A DNA stretch of 26,059 nt from IMG/VR virus record IMGVR_UViG_3300033149_000645, positions 1-26,059 of that record; one strand, written 5' to 3'. Position numbers and translations under genes: made by a program. Source of the stretch: a virus. Below, piece by piece: positions 1 to 9,709 of the stretch. The notes beneath the pieces are model-generated. The model was not told the DNA's origin, did no database searches, and saw only the letters and a program-made list of their open reading frames with translations. The first letter of the stretch is position 1. Every line of letters starts with the position of its first letter.

Positions 1-1571
1 CCCTCTACATTAAACCCTAACTTGCTGACCACCTCACTGACACTTTTGGCTACGGTCGCTTCGTCATCAGACGCAAAGAGCTCCGCCGTAACGCCAGCCT
101 TTATGTCTTGAACAGCTTTCAGCGGGTCCTTAGCAGTAGTTCCATAGGAGAAACCAAACGTTGCTTCCGATTCATCATAAGGCTCGAAAACTTTAGCTAC
201 GGTAAATTCATCGTACATAGGATTCCAGCTAGATTCCTCAGCTATCTTATTGTAATTCTTCTCTGTAATCCCAGTAATCAAACCAGCGGCGCCAGTAGTC
301 CAGTTTCTACCGTCTATCAAAAGCTCAGGAGTTGCTATAACGTTTCCGTCGCCATCTGTTTTATAGAACGGCAAGTCTGACGTTTTGCCATCTTTGTAAA
401 TAACCGTAACCCCCCTATTGGTTCGCTGTATGCTTTGAATATTAGGGTTCAAACCAGCAAGTGACTTAACGGCAGAGTCAATATCATTTTTACCACCCGA
501 GTACAAAAGTCCTACCGCATCCAATACAGCAGCGTCATCTTTAGCACCCGCACTTCGTATCCTATCAAAAGCTTGTGCAGCCCTGTCCTCTGGCATAGCT
601 GTCTGCTCCCTGTCAAGCATATTAAGCATCTGCCCACTTAAGAACTCGCGAGCCTTGGCTTTCATATCATCAGTAACTTCTGGCATAACAATGCCGTCGT
701 TCTGATTCTTCATAGCTACATTGAACTTATCGCCTTTCTGCGTGGTCTTTTCCCCGTCAATGTCATAGCCATCGATGAGCCCAAGCTCTTCGAGTATACT
801 TACTACGCGAATGGGATTGCTATCAACAAGGGCTCCCACTTGCTCGTCAAGCGCTGTTTGGAATCCAGCGTCTTGGCTAGAATCAGAAAGGGTTAGCACA
901 CCTTTTTCACGAACTACCCTTACGTCTTTACCCACACCGTCTATCCAACGTTGCAGGTCTGGTGAGTAATCATACCTGTCATAACGAGAGCGCATACGGT
1001 TGGTAATGCCTTCAATGCTACTGAACTCGGAAGCGTTTTTAGAAAGACCACCATCTTTATTAAGCATACCTATGCTAATCTTTCCGTTGGTAGGATTCAC
1101 AAACGCCTGTGTCTTAGACCAGTTCTGAAACTTATTTAGCTGCTCCTGTATCGCCCCCTCCATACCGACTATAGATTCATTGTTCTCAATGCGGTCCATT
1201 GTCTCCTTGTAATACTGTTGAGCATTTTTAGATACGTCTTGCAAAGCTCTGAAGCTATCCTCTACGTTCTGTCGGTTGACAGTAAACTCACGAGGGTCAA
1301 GAAGACCAGACTTGAGCAGTCGGTTCTGAGACATTAAGTACTGAGAGGCGTCAGATGAAGCGTTTAGAATCCATTCATTAGCCGCTTTGTTTTCCCCCTG
1401 CGGAGCATCGGACAAGATATCTCCTGTAGCCCGAGACGAAGCGTCAATGGCTTCACGTTGTTTCTCGCGGTCAGCCTCCTGCTCCTTGAGCGTATCAACA
1501 AGGTTGGTGGTAATAGCACCCCAGTCGACCCTGCTCTTCTCGTCTCTCTTTACGTACTTATAGTAGCTCAT
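1..1571 (-). CDS. Large internal virion / ejection-type protein, 3'-truncated by window edge
   Basis: An open frame starts with ATG at 1571 and runs without a stop to base 1, giving 523 codons of a longer protein. The start overlaps the stop of the upstream gene by four bases (ATGA) and has an AGGAGG only three bases before it. The protein begins MSYYKYVKRDEKSRVDWGAI and is hydrophilic, Lys/Asp/Glu/Gln-rich and probably mostly helical in its first 170 residues (for example LVDTLKEQEADREKQREAID). I see no signal peptide, membrane span or enzyme motif. Its position directly after an Ala/Gln-rich ejection-type protein, at the end of a podovirus tail block, fits a large internal virion or cargo protein delivered with the DNA. 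That function is inferred from position and composition only. The missing C-terminus could carry a lytic transglycosylase or another domain. Confidence 0.8.
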   Translation of the reverse strand, partial: MSYYKYVKRDEKSRVDWGAITTNLVDTLKEQEADREKQREAIDASSRATGDILSDAPQGENKAANEWILNASSDASQYLMSQNRLLKSGLLDPREFTVNRQNVEDSFRALQDVSKNAQQYYKETMDRIENNESIVGMEGAIQEQLNKFQNWSKTQAFVNPTNGKISIGMLNKDGGLSKNASEFSSIEGITNRMRSRYDRYDYSPDLQRWIDGVGKDVRVVREKGVLTLSDSSQDAGFQTALDEQVGALVDSNPIRVVSILEELGLIDGYDIDGEKTTQKGDKFNVAMKNQNDGIVMPEVTDDMKAKAREFLSGQMLNMLDREQTAMPEDRAAQAFDRIRSAGAKDDAAVLDAVGLLYSGGKNDIDSAVKSLAGLNPNIQSIQRTNRGVTVIYKDGKTSDLPFYKTDGDGNVIATPELLIDGRNWTTGAAGLITGITEKNYNKIAEESSWNPMYDEFTVAKVFEPYDESEATFGFSYGTTAKDPLKAVQDIKAGVTAELFASDDEATVAKSVSEVVSKLGFNVE

Positions 1572-2527
1572 TGTCCTCCTGTCATTGGGTTCATCCACCA
1601 AGGTTGCTGCGCTTCACTCAACCCGCCATATATTCCTTGATATTGCGAGCCTTGAGAAGCTTGTGTAGCGTTTTGATAAGCGGGCGAAAGTTGATTTGAG
1701 GGCTTGTAATTCTTCGCAGACCGTATCTGGGTGTTCGTTAATCCCTGACTCAAAAGCTCTTGCTGTGTTAGACCGCCAAGCGAACCTAAGAAATCTGTAA
1801 AGTCTCTTTGGTCACCCCCAAGCGCTGTTTGCATAGTATCTAAGTCAAGGCCATATTGTTGAGCGAACTGTTCACGTTGACCAGCCGACATACCAAGCAT
1901 CTGATTTCGTAATACAGGAGCGGTTTGTCCTAGGAACTGACTTCGTTGGTCACCACCTAGCTCCTTACCAATCATCTTAGAGCCACGACCTTGCTTATAC
2001 AAAGCCTGTCCAGCATCAATCGTAGCGCCCACACCAGCCAGCATCTCAGCTCCCGAGGTGATAGCCGCAGCTCTAGCCGCCTGTGAGTCAGCCGCAGCTT
2101 GCTGAGCCCCAGCCGCTTCCGCCTCCGCGATACCTCGCCGAGCAGCTATATTAGCTACCTCTTGTCCAGCGACACGCACATCACGTTGGTACAGTGCCTG
2201 TTCCTGAGCCGACCGCAACTGGTCTTCTAAGGCTAGGCTACCTCCGACAGCGAGTCCCGCGCTACGTGCCGCACCCCTCGGGTCAGCTTCCTGCGCCGCC
2301 TGTACCTGCTGAGCCATCAATCGCTGCTGGCTCTCTCGGGCCTGCATATAGGCTTCTGTAGGGACTGATAGCTCCTGCATAGGGTTAATCTCAGTGAGAC
2401 GTTTCGCCTCACGCGTCGCCTTCTGAGCCGCTTTCTGAGCGTCTTTAATACGACGATTAGCCTCAATGGCTTGGTACGTACTTACGCCCGCCGAAGCTAA
2501 CTGTAGTGCTGCTGTTACAAATGCCAT
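1568..2527 (-). CDS. Ala/Gln-rich internal virion (ejection/pilot-type) protein
   Basis: This 319-residue protein is very rich in Ala, Gln and Gly. The N-terminus (residues 1-20) is amphipathic to hydrophobic: MAFVTAALQLASAGVSTYQA. Residues 20-170 are charged and Ala-rich and look like a long helix or coiled coil. A Gln/Gly/Ser-rich C-terminus follows. This composition, and the position after the tail genes and before a very large virion protein, match the pilot/ejection proteins of P22-type and T7-type podoviruses (gp7, gp14), which leave the virion to make a channel through the cell envelope. No catalytic motif is visible. The ATG lies 16 bases after a TATCTTTG element in a 31-base gap, so the gene may have its own promoter. 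Its TGA stop overlaps the next ATG. The family assignment is inference from composition and gene order. Confidence 0.8.
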   Translation of the reverse strand: MAFVTAALQLASAGVSTYQAIEANRRIKDAQKAAQKATREAKRLTEINPMQELSVPTEAYMQARESQQRLMAQQVQAAQEADPRGAARSAGLAVGGSLALEDQLRSAQEQALYQRDVRVAGQEVANIAARRGIAEAEAAGAQQAAADSQAARAAAITSGAEMLAGVGATIDAGQALYKQGRGSKMIGKELGGDQRSQFLGQTAPVLRNQMLGMSAGQREQFAQQYGLDLDTMQTALGGDQRDFTDFLGSLGGLTQQELLSQGLTNTQIRSAKNYKPSNQLSPAYQNATQASQGSQYQGIYGGLSEAQQPWWMNPMTGGQ

Positions 2528-2543
2528 ACGATTTATGTTTAGT

Positions 2544-2551
2544 CAAAGATA
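2544..2551 (-). promoter_or_regulatory. Putative Bacteroidota -7 promoter element (TATCTTTG)
   Basis: The minus strand reads TATCTTTG, matching the Bacteroidota consensus TAnnTTTG, and ends 16 bases before the ATG at 2527. It lies in the only intergenic gap of this part of the block. I see no clear TTG/TTTG -33 partner at the usual spacing. The same octamer recurs before the genes starting at 10396 and 11606. Confidence 0.5.
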
Positions 2552-2558
2552 ATTAGAA

Positions 2559-3332
2559 TCAAGGATACGATTTCATCATCTGGCTTTCTACTACGAAAAG
2601 TTCCGTAGCGGTAGTCGATGAGTTAGTCGCGATAAACTTGCAATAGTGTCCGAGTACACCGTGGGATTCTGCCTGAGCGTTCTTTACACCCATCATATAC
2701 CAAGTGTCTTGCGGATTCGTCCCCCCTGCCGACAACGTAAAGCTGACCTCGGTTCTATCCGCTGAGAACGCGGTGACAGGGCCGACTACAATAGGTACAC
2801 CTGGATTAGCAGGGTCAATCGTATACAAGATATCTCCAATAGATAAGATACTGCTTATAGGGAAACCAAAGGTTATGACCCCAGCCGCCACAGTGGTATT
2901 GGAGCCGATTCCATTGACCGAGCGAAGGACATACTGCGAAGGGTCGATGGTTAAGGCAGGCTCTCCGTTCTCTGCGTCAGGGTTGCGAACGAACGCAAAG
3001 AACACAGCCTCTTTCTTCTCAAACCACGCTTCATCGATGTACCCGTTTTGGATGTCCGTCTCCAGCTCCATCTCCCACGCTTGGTCAGACTCCAACTCCA
3101 TCGTCTTCCACAAACTGTTGTCCGTTGGGTTGTCGTTGAAGATACTCGTCATTTGAGATGCGTAATTTACTCCGTAGTACTGATTACGCTCCTCATTGGT
3201 ATTATGCCTGTAAAGATTGCCTCCCTTAAAAGAGTAGAAGTAGTTGTTCATACCAGCCATCCACTCGGGGATGTAAGAGTAGAACGAAGGCCATCCCTCT
3301 ACGTCAGGAGAATATGTTAGTGTCTCAGCCAT
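2559..3332 (-). CDS. Tail-associated virion protein, 257 aa
   Basis: The first half (residues 1-120) is rich in aromatic residues, with motifs such as GWPSFYSYIPEWMAGMNNYF and YSFKGGNLYRHNTNEERN. I associate these with tail proteins of Bacteroidota phages encoded next to the large stabilisation protein. The second half (about 130-250) is beta-rich. It includes a segment SIGDILYTIDP...VGPVTAFS (160-216) that resembles small beta modules in the capsid protein and in the protein at 10794-11606. The start overlaps the stop of the 1816-residue gene by one base (TAATG), so the two are probably translated in a fixed ratio. A part of the tail or muzzle is the likely role, but the biochemical function is unknown. 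I see no enzyme motifs, signal peptide or membrane segment. Confidence 0.8.
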   Translation of the reverse strand: MAETLTYSPDVEGWPSFYSYIPEWMAGMNNYFYSFKGGNLYRHNTNEERNQYYGVNYASQMTSIFNDNPTDNSLWKTMELESDQAWEMELETDIQNGYIDEAWFEKKEAVFFAFVRNPDAENGEPALTIDPSQYVLRSVNGIGSNTTVAAGVITFGFPISSILSIGDILYTIDPANPGVPIVVGPVTAFSADRTEVSFTLSAGGTNPQDTWYMMGVKNAQAESHGVLGHYCKFIATNSSTTATELFVVESQMMKSYP

Positions 3333-6300
3333 TAGTTTACTTTTGTTACTATAACGCCATTTACAACTCTGATATACGTACAGCCTATGGTACCCCCACT
3401 TAGTTTGTAATATCCGTCATCAGCTACATCCTCACCGAGGTTGTCTTTAAACACCCAGTCGCGAACGGTAGGGATACCAAATGCATTAGGCGTTAGCACA
3501 GGTAAATTATACAGTGTAGAGTCAGTAGTCAGGTTGCATATGTCTACCTCAGTACTGGCCTTAGCGCTTGAAGCAAACCCAGTCAATATACGAGGGCAAT
3601 CTACATCTACCGACCACGTTGGGACACCCGTTGAACAAGCGCTTACAATCCTCAAGTCCATAGTTGAAGGGGTAGCGCTCGTCTTAGATACATAAAGTAC
3701 ATAGCTGCCAGCAGCTCCTGTAGTCAAGCTCGTAAGGTCAGAAGCTTGTATCGTAATAGACTCTGTGGTGCCGCTATTCTCGAAGTCCTCGTTTATTTCA
3801 TCCCAGTTGTATAATGGTAATGGGATAGTACCTGTAGAAGGAGTACACACTGAGTCATCACCGTAATAAGGCCCGTCAAAATAAGAGCTATTAGGGTTTC
3901 CTCCGTCGGTAATGGTAGTGGCGCTAGACTTACTCGTAACCGTATTGTTGTAAGTAGCAAAAATACCAGTGCCACCTCCAGGAGTAAATCTAATAGGCAC
4001 TACACCAACCCCTGAAGCTAAGTCATAAGTGATGTCGTACACCGTACGCGTAGCTAAAGCAGGAGTGCTAGGCGCTGGCACAGGGAGAGGGTCAGTACAT
4101 TTCCTGTCACACGAAGCGCAGGATGTAGCAGAACCCAAGACACCAGCTGACTGCTGCCGAACAATTGGATTTCCATTTATTACTTGAGAATAAAACTGGT
4201 TAGGGGCAGGAACAGTAAGCCCTTCATCTGAATATACTGTACTTGCTACCGTAAGGTCACCTCCGTTTAAATAAAATGTCGTAAGAGCACCACAGCTACA
4301 GCAAGCCGCCGCTGCGTTAGCTCCACTACATAAGTCGGCTGCTAGACCGAGTCTATAGTCATAGATGAGATACAGGTAGTCATTTAAATTGTTAGGCATC
4401 ATAAAGTTACCTGTGTACAGGAGTGAGCCTAATGTGCTAGGCGTTACCGTCAGCACGTTTGATGATGACGCGGCCAGTAGAGCGTCTATATCCGTAGAGT
4501 TATTTTCATACAGCGTATTACTTCGCAAGTATTGCAGTTTATTAGCCGAAGAAGCTGTAGGGTCGTAATTAAACGTATCTCCCGATTGCTTCCTGACCTG
4601 CATATATACTGTAGAGCCATTTGGAGGGAATACAGTTGTGCCTTGCAGTCCCGTGAGTTCTTGGTATTGAGATACTACAGGCTCATTTCCTGTACCAAAT
4701 ATCACACCTTGGTTGTAGGTATTGCTTTCATCTGTTCCGTCCACAAACCTGAACTCGTTATGTATGCTCTTGGTGTCCTGCCAGTTTAAGTTTAGCGCTA
4801 CCTGTATAATTTTAAGTTCGTTTCCTACAGGACAGTTCACAGTGAAGTTTAAGTTCGTTACCGAACCACCGTTAGCCGTCACAACAATCGCTACTGTGTT
4901 AGGATTGACAGAGTTTTTGTCTATCGTTATTGTTCCAGAAGATGTGTTTCCTAAATCCTCATAACTAGTTCCGTTATAAACAGCCTCCACATCAAATGTA
5001 GCTCCACCAGCTAAAATTGGCGTGCTCCACTCAATCAGCAAATTCCCTACCACCCCACCTACGTTAACGCAGAACTCAGAAGTGTCCCCCGCCGCCACCA
5101 AGTTAATGGTTTGGTTAATATCGCAATTCACACAGGCCGTCTCAACAGGAAGCTTGTTTTCATTCGACGATATTACATACTCGTCCATATATGGGTCGTA
5201 GCCACCAAGCTTCTGCGTATTGAACTTATCGTTGAATAAATCCCTGAAGTAGCTACGCATACCCGATTGAGAAACCACAGATAGCTGCTCGTTACTAAAG
5301 CTAGAGCCGCGCAGCTGGATGACTGCACCGCGCTTAGCGTCGGTAAAGTATTTGTCCATACCAAACTCCGCGTAGCTCTCAGGGTTAGCCGAGATACCAT
5401 ACTCTTCTATCCTAGCCCTTTGTTGGCCTAAAATCAAAGGAGCTGCGGTCAAAATGTCACCGCCAGCAGCATCTGTAATTGCGTTCTTGTTGGCAAGTAC
5501 ATAGGATATACGGTCTTCCTGCAAAACCAAGATGTCTGTTTCGCGGGCAACCATCTTTTGGACAGGACCATATACGTCCTCTAAGGTCTTAAAGTTTAAA
5601 AGACCAAGGTTGAACTCGTTGAGTTTATTTACGTTGCTCTCGTCGTTGTAAACGCCGCTGTAAGTGATGTCAGCAAAGCGGTCTGCTCTCTTGAAGTCCT
5701 GAGCAGAGACCAGTATGGTTCTCTCACCTAAAGCAAATGACTGCCCGATAGACGAGTCCTCAATTTTATAGCTCTCTACTCCGTTTCCAAACGCATAGCA
5801 ATTGAAAAAGTCTAAGTCCACCACACCTTCCGTCGAGGCGTCTTGGTTGGTGACGTTGCCTTGGTGGTATCCACCTACGATATCATAGTTTTCGCTACCC
5901 TCAAAGAATACCCCGTCCGCAATTTCATTAGGAACAGTTTCAAAAACAATCAGCCCTCCAGGGTCTTGAATACATATCTCAACCTTAGTAGTGGAGTAAG
6001 CAGTATCAAAAGCGTTTGCATCAGTTCTAGTTCCATTTACACAGCGTAGATAAAGCCTGCGATTAGCTGAGGGGTCACCAGAAATCTCATAAAAGAACAT
6101 TTGATTTGTACCCAATTGAGTGTTCACCATTTCATCGTCAGACGCAGCGGTAGTGCTTTCAAGGTCACTTTCATAAGAGTTGATATTTTGCCCGTCGGTA
6201 CTTTGGCACTCTACTTCACAATTCATAGAGTTTTCTACGATTGAACCAACGCCTTCTCCATCCCAGAAAGCTTTAATATCAGTATACGTCTGGCTAGCAG

Positions 6301-8782
6301 TAAAAGTTTTTGTCACCCTACAGAACTGAGCCCCATTGCTACCCCCACAGAAGCCAAGGTCGTCTTTTCTAAACTTTATCTTTATCCTTACAACAGAGCC
6401 CTGCGGAACAGGGATTCTGTTATACGTACTACCTGTTGTAGTAAAGCAAGGGTAGTTAACTATTGCCTGTCCAAATTTATAATTCTGTGTTGCTGTAGAG
6501 TTTAAATTCACACTTCCCGCACTCGAAAGTGGCGCTTGTGATGTTATGGTGGGGTAACATCTATTAGTAAGTGTAGTATCTATACTGAAGTCTTGAGCCC
6601 TAAGCCTCATATAAAGACCTGGAACCTCTAATATCTCTGAACCTTCTTGAAGTAGGTGAAGGAAGTTTGTAGGTTGAGACACCTTGTCTAGTACAGTAAC
6701 CTTGGTCTCTTCATTTAAAATTCCATTGGCGTCTGCCTTTACAATAAGCTCAGTTCCAGCTTCTACCAGAGCTTGGTCTTGACCAACCAATCTAAGCCAA
6801 TAAGACGTAGTGCTAGGGTCATAGTAGTACGTGTTAGAGTATATAGTATCATACGCACCTCTAGATTGCTTTAGCACAAACTTATAAGTATCAGCCCAAC
6901 TAGGAGCCGTCATATTAATCGGTATTGTAGTCCGAATATTATTTATTCTAGAGCTGTCAACAGAAGGAACAAATACGGTGTTTTGAGAGGATGTTAGCGT
7001 GGTACTAGCTCTTTTGTACTTGTCCATATAGACAATACCAACCTCGTAGTCTCTATTGCTATGTAAGCTTTTATTGCTCGATTCACTTTGATACGTGAAG
7101 GTTACGTTACTTACCTCGAAGTACTCAAAATACTGATTATTAGGCGATGAAGTATTGTTGTACTGAGCGGCCAGTATCTGAACTGAAAACTCATCTTCAT
7201 CAATCGGGTCGCTCGATAAAAAAACGCCCTGACCTCCAGCGGTTACACCTGTGTTTACCAGGGTATATCCTGCTGGGGGTGTGATAGCACAGTTGTATAT
7301 ATCTGTAAAAGTACTTCCGTTAGAGCAGTTTCCTACAGGCTGAAAGCTCCCTCCTAAATTAGAGCCTAACTGAGCTTTAAACTCAGGGCTTTCAACCATC
7401 TCAAATATATTATTGTAAGATTGAGGTAAGTTAAAAGTAAATGATATTGTAAATGTAGGATGCTGAACGGTTATGGGGGAAACGCCTTGTCCTGCCCCAG
7501 AAAAACCTTTGTGTGATACAGTAAATCCAAATCCAAAGACTCCGCCAGAAACCAATGGCTCATCTATACTTGAAAAATTTATAATAGCATCAGCGTTAAT
7601 TGCTGTAACAATGCTAGCGGTATCTATTGTGTAGTTGACTCCGTCATCTTGAAGTCCTAAGCTTAAAGAAGTAGATAGGTTTTGAGAAATTAAACTGGCC
7701 GTATAGTTGGTGTCAATACTAGCCCCAGTAGCAGTAGTTAAATCGTAACCGTCCTCATAGTTGCCATACATCAATCGGTTGCCCATAACGGTTTGTGCTT
7801 GAGCAATGAGAGGTACGTTATCATATAAACGCAATATCTCAGACGAAGGCAACAACGTATATATCTGCTGGTTAGTGAAGTTAACGGTTTGCACTACACC
7901 GCTGGGCCACCCCGCATCTTCCTTGATATACTTCTGCATCACCCGAACGTCCGAGTCGTTGCCTAGCTTGAAGCATATGTCAACACCAATCACATCGTCA
8001 CCGCCTGTATTTACCCCTACCACCGCTGTGTTGTAACGGTTGAGCATCCCGTCGTTGAAGTTGGTGTCAGGGTCTAGGTTGAAGGGGCTGCTCTCAAATG
8101 CCACATTCGTAAACTGCGACAAGGCACTGTACTCATTGTCGATATACTTATATCGATAGGCAAACGAAACGAAGTTGGTCTCTAAATAGTTCTCTTCACC
8201 AGGCACATCGACAAGCTGAAGGGTAGGAGCTTTTCTTGGCGGCTTCTTAATAACCGATATATCATCCTCTGTAATCTGGTCTACGTGACCTGCCGTTGGC
8301 TCGAGATAGCTTCTCGTGACGTTAATCTTACGAGGCGGGTTGATGTCATCAGTAAAGAACAGTAGGTCCTCAACCTTATTAACTCCAGTGATAAGGAACG
8401 TAGGGTTGAAGTTAAGGACGCTAGTGCTAACTACGTGGTATATAAGAAGGTCGGTATTGGTGTTATACGAAACAATCATATCCACCACCCCTGTTGAAGA
8501 GGTAGCGTTAGAGCCGTCGTGCATAAACCAGTAGAGGGTTTCATTGACACCATCCTCAAATGAACCAATACATTGGGCTGAGCTACTTAAATCAACTCCT
8601 TTATATTGTAACGTGGTAAGCTTAGTATTCCCCTTGGAGTTTTCTACAGAACCCACCTCAGAGCCCTCTGTAGAGCCGAGGCGTACATTCAATGCGTTGA
8701 TATACTCTCCGTTGGGGACAAGGCGCTCGTCGACGCTCTTGTTCATACGCCCCTTGATAAAGTGTCTCTTTACGTTACCCAT
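3332..8782 (-). CDS. Giant tail stabilisation / nozzle (muzzle-type) protein, 1816 aa
   Basis: This is the largest gene in the window. The N-terminus carries RHFIKGRMNKSVDERLVPNG followed by a stretch with LNVRLGSTEGSEVGSVEN. I recognise this as the opening of podovirus tail stabilisation/nozzle proteins, which bind below the ring proteins and carry the DNA exit channel. The next 900 residues are beta-rich and Thr/Ser/Asn-rich. Residues 1100-1210 hold a conserved-looking block with EYGISANPESYAEFGMDKYF and FTDAKRGAVIQLRGSSFS. The C-terminal third has cysteine clusters (CVNC near 1216, CCSC near 1487, CASCDRKC near 1555) that look like small disulphide- or metal-stabilised modules on the outer tail. 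There is no signal peptide. Both ends overlap neighbours by one base (TAATG). Assignment as a major tail protein is firm; the exact equivalent (P22 gp10, T7 gp12 or crAss muzzle) is not. Confidence 0.88.
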   Translation of the reverse strand: MGNVKRHFIKGRMNKSVDERLVPNGEYINALNVRLGSTEGSEVGSVENSKGNTKLTTLQYKGVDLSSSAQCIGSFEDGVNETLYWFMHDGSNATSSTGVVDMIVSYNTNTDLLIYHVVSTSVLNFNPTFLITGVNKVEDLLFFTDDINPPRKINVTRSYLEPTAGHVDQITEDDISVIKKPPRKAPTLQLVDVPGEENYLETNFVSFAYRYKYIDNEYSALSQFTNVAFESSPFNLDPDTNFNDGMLNRYNTAVVGVNTGGDDVIGVDICFKLGNDSDVRVMQKYIKEDAGWPSGVVQTVNFTNQQIYTLLPSSEILRLYDNVPLIAQAQTVMGNRLMYGNYEDGYDLTTATGASIDTNYTASLISQNLSTSLSLGLQDDGVNYTIDTASIVTAINADAIINFSSIDEPLVSGGVFGFGFTVSHKGFSGAGQGVSPITVQHPTFTISFTFNLPQSYNNIFEMVESPEFKAQLGSNLGGSFQPVGNCSNGSTFTDIYNCAITPPAGYTLVNTGVTAGGQGVFLSSDPIDEDEFSVQILAAQYNNTSSPNNQYFEYFEVSNVTFTYQSESSNKSLHSNRDYEVGIVYMDKYKRASTTLTSSQNTVFVPSVDSSRINNIRTTIPINMTAPSWADTYKFVLKQSRGAYDTIYSNTYYYDPSTTSYWLRLVGQDQALVEAGTELIVKADANGILNEETKVTVLDKVSQPTNFLHLLQEGSEILEVPGLYMRLRAQDFSIDTTLTNRCYPTITSQAPLSSAGSVNLNSTATQNYKFGQAIVNYPCFTTTGSTYNRIPVPQGSVVRIKIKFRKDDLGFCGGSNGAQFCRVTKTFTASQTYTDIKAFWDGEGVGSIVENSMNCEVECQSTDGQNINSYESDLESTTAASDDEMVNTQLGTNQMFFYEISGDPSANRRLYLRCVNGTRTDANAFDTAYSTTKVEICIQDPGGLIVFETVPNEIADGVFFEGSENYDIVGGYHQGNVTNQDASTEGVVDLDFFNCYAFGNGVESYKIEDSSIGQSFALGERTILVSAQDFKRADRFADITYSGVYNDESNVNKLNEFNLGLLNFKTLEDVYGPVQKMVARETDILVLQEDRISYVLANKNAITDAAGGDILTAAPLILGQQRARIEEYGISANPESYAEFGMDKYFTDAKRGAVIQLRGSSFSNEQLSVVSQSGMRSYFRDLFNDKFNTQKLGGYDPYMDEYVISSNENKLPVETACVNCDINQTINLVAAGDTSEFCVNVGGVVGNLLIEWSTPILAGGATFDVEAVYNGTSYEDLGNTSSGTITIDKNSVNPNTVAIVVTANGGSVTNLNFTVNCPVGNELKIIQVALNLNWQDTKSIHNEFRFVDGTDESNTYNQGVIFGTGNEPVVSQYQELTGLQGTTVFPPNGSTVYMQVRKQSGDTFNYDPTASSANKLQYLRSNTLYENNSTDIDALLAASSSNVLTVTPSTLGSLLYTGNFMMPNNLNDYLYLIYDYRLGLAADLCSGANAAAACCSCGALTTFYLNGGDLTVASTVYSDEGLTVPAPNQFYSQVINGNPIVRQQSAGVLGSATSCASCDRKCTDPLPVPAPSTPALATRTVYDITYDLASGVGVVPIRFTPGGGTGIFATYNNTVTSKSSATTITDGGNPNSSYFDGPYYGDDSVCTPSTGTIPLPLYNWDEINEDFENSGTTESITIQASDLTSLTTGAAGSYVLYVSKTSATPSTMDLRIVSACSTGVPTWSVDVDCPRILTGFASSAKASTEVDICNLTTDSTLYNLPVLTPNAFGIPTVRDWVFKDNLGEDVADDGYYKLSGGTIGCTYIRVVNGVIVTKVN

Positions 8783-9708
8783 TATTTAATCCACTTATTT
8801 TGTCCGCGCAAGTTCATCAAAAGACGCCCAGGGTGTATGTTGCTGATACGAATCTTTGCGTTGCGCAGTAAAGCGGATTTATTTTTCTTTGACCGATTTA
8901 CTACGTACTCCTGTGTACCCATATGTGAGTTCAATAATGCGTAGGAGATATACGCATAAACGTAGTCTTCGAAAAGTTTGTTTACCGTAATTAGTGAGTC
9001 ATCACCGCCCTCCATACCATCGCTCACATATTCAAGGATACAGCTCTCGCCCGACATAGCCGAGCTAAAGTTTATAACCCCAGCCTTGGGGTCGATACGA
9101 AACGTAGGGTTTGCATTAGCCGTCTCTGTATTGAGGCCAAATGCCGCGCCTCCTACAGGGAAGTCAAAATACCACATACCATCAATACACCACCCTTCAT
9201 ATCCGTCATATGGGCTGTTTTCGTTGAGGTACATAGACTTCAATGTCTTATTCAGTCTAGCCTCGTCTATAGGAGAGAACTCTGGCTTCAATGCCGCACC
9301 TGACTCATCAAACAAAATACGATTGCTGGAGTCCTGTAAGTAAGCCTGTGCGCTGGTAACCTGAATATTCTCAGTCAAAGGGAATACCACCCCGTTCTTA
9401 AACATAGATAACCGAACCCAGTTGACATAGTCACTAGGAAGGATAAACCGCAGGTCGTCCGATACGTTAAGTTGCAACACCTTAATCTCTTTGAACGCAT
9501 CGTAGTTTAGCTCCTGTATCGCCCGCTTAGCGTGAAACAGAATCTTATATCGAGACTTCTCGTTGACCAGCTCGTTATTACCGCTGTACATAAGCTGGTA
9601 GTTGCTGACGATATCGCGCAAGCTCACGTATTGATATGAACCCCAGTTCGCGTCTTCAGGTGAAGCTCCAGCGTTCTCGTAGTATTGGTATTGAGTTAGG
9701 TATGCCAT
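8782..9708 (-). CDS. Tail adaptor / ring protein (tail-tubular-A-like), 308 aa
   Basis: The protein begins MAYLTQYQYYENAGASPEDA. It has a helical segment (about 45-70, KSRYKILFHAKRAIQELNYD), then a beta-rich central part with DDLRFILPSDYVNWVRLSMF. The C-terminal helical, basic part (about 245-308) contains NKLFEDYVYAYISYALLNSH and ends RLLMNLRGQNKWIK. Helix, beta domain, helix with a conserved 'LP.DYV' patch is typical of gp11/gp4-like adaptors that form a dodecameric ring under the portal. The place between another ring candidate and the giant tail protein supports this. One base separates it from the upstream stop, and its own TAA overlaps the next ATG. Role is inferred from fold-like features and order. 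No motif assigns enzymatic activity. Confidence 0.8.
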   Translation of the reverse strand: MAYLTQYQYYENAGASPEDANWGSYQYVSLRDIVSNYQLMYSGNNELVNEKSRYKILFHAKRAIQELNYDAFKEIKVLQLNVSDDLRFILPSDYVNWVRLSMFKNGVVFPLTENIQVTSAQAYLQDSSNRILFDESGAALKPEFSPIDEARLNKTLKSMYLNENSPYDGYEGWCIDGMWYFDFPVGGAAFGLNTETANANPTFRIDPKAGVINFSSAMSGESCILEYVSDGMEGGDDSLITVNKLFEDYVYAYISYALLNSHMGTQEYVVNRSKKNKSALLRNAKIRISNIHPGRLLMNLRGQNKWIK

Positions 9709-9709
9709 A

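Noticed and set aside
1575-1580. AGGAGG before the ATG at 1571 as proof of Shine-Dalgarno use
   Set aside because: It encodes the GG of the upstream protein and is only three bases from the ATG. Other genes in the window lack such motifs, so it may be chance.
1568-1600. C-terminal MTGGQ resembling the T7 tag
   Set aside because: A five-residue match in an unrelated Ala/Gln-rich protein is expected by chance.
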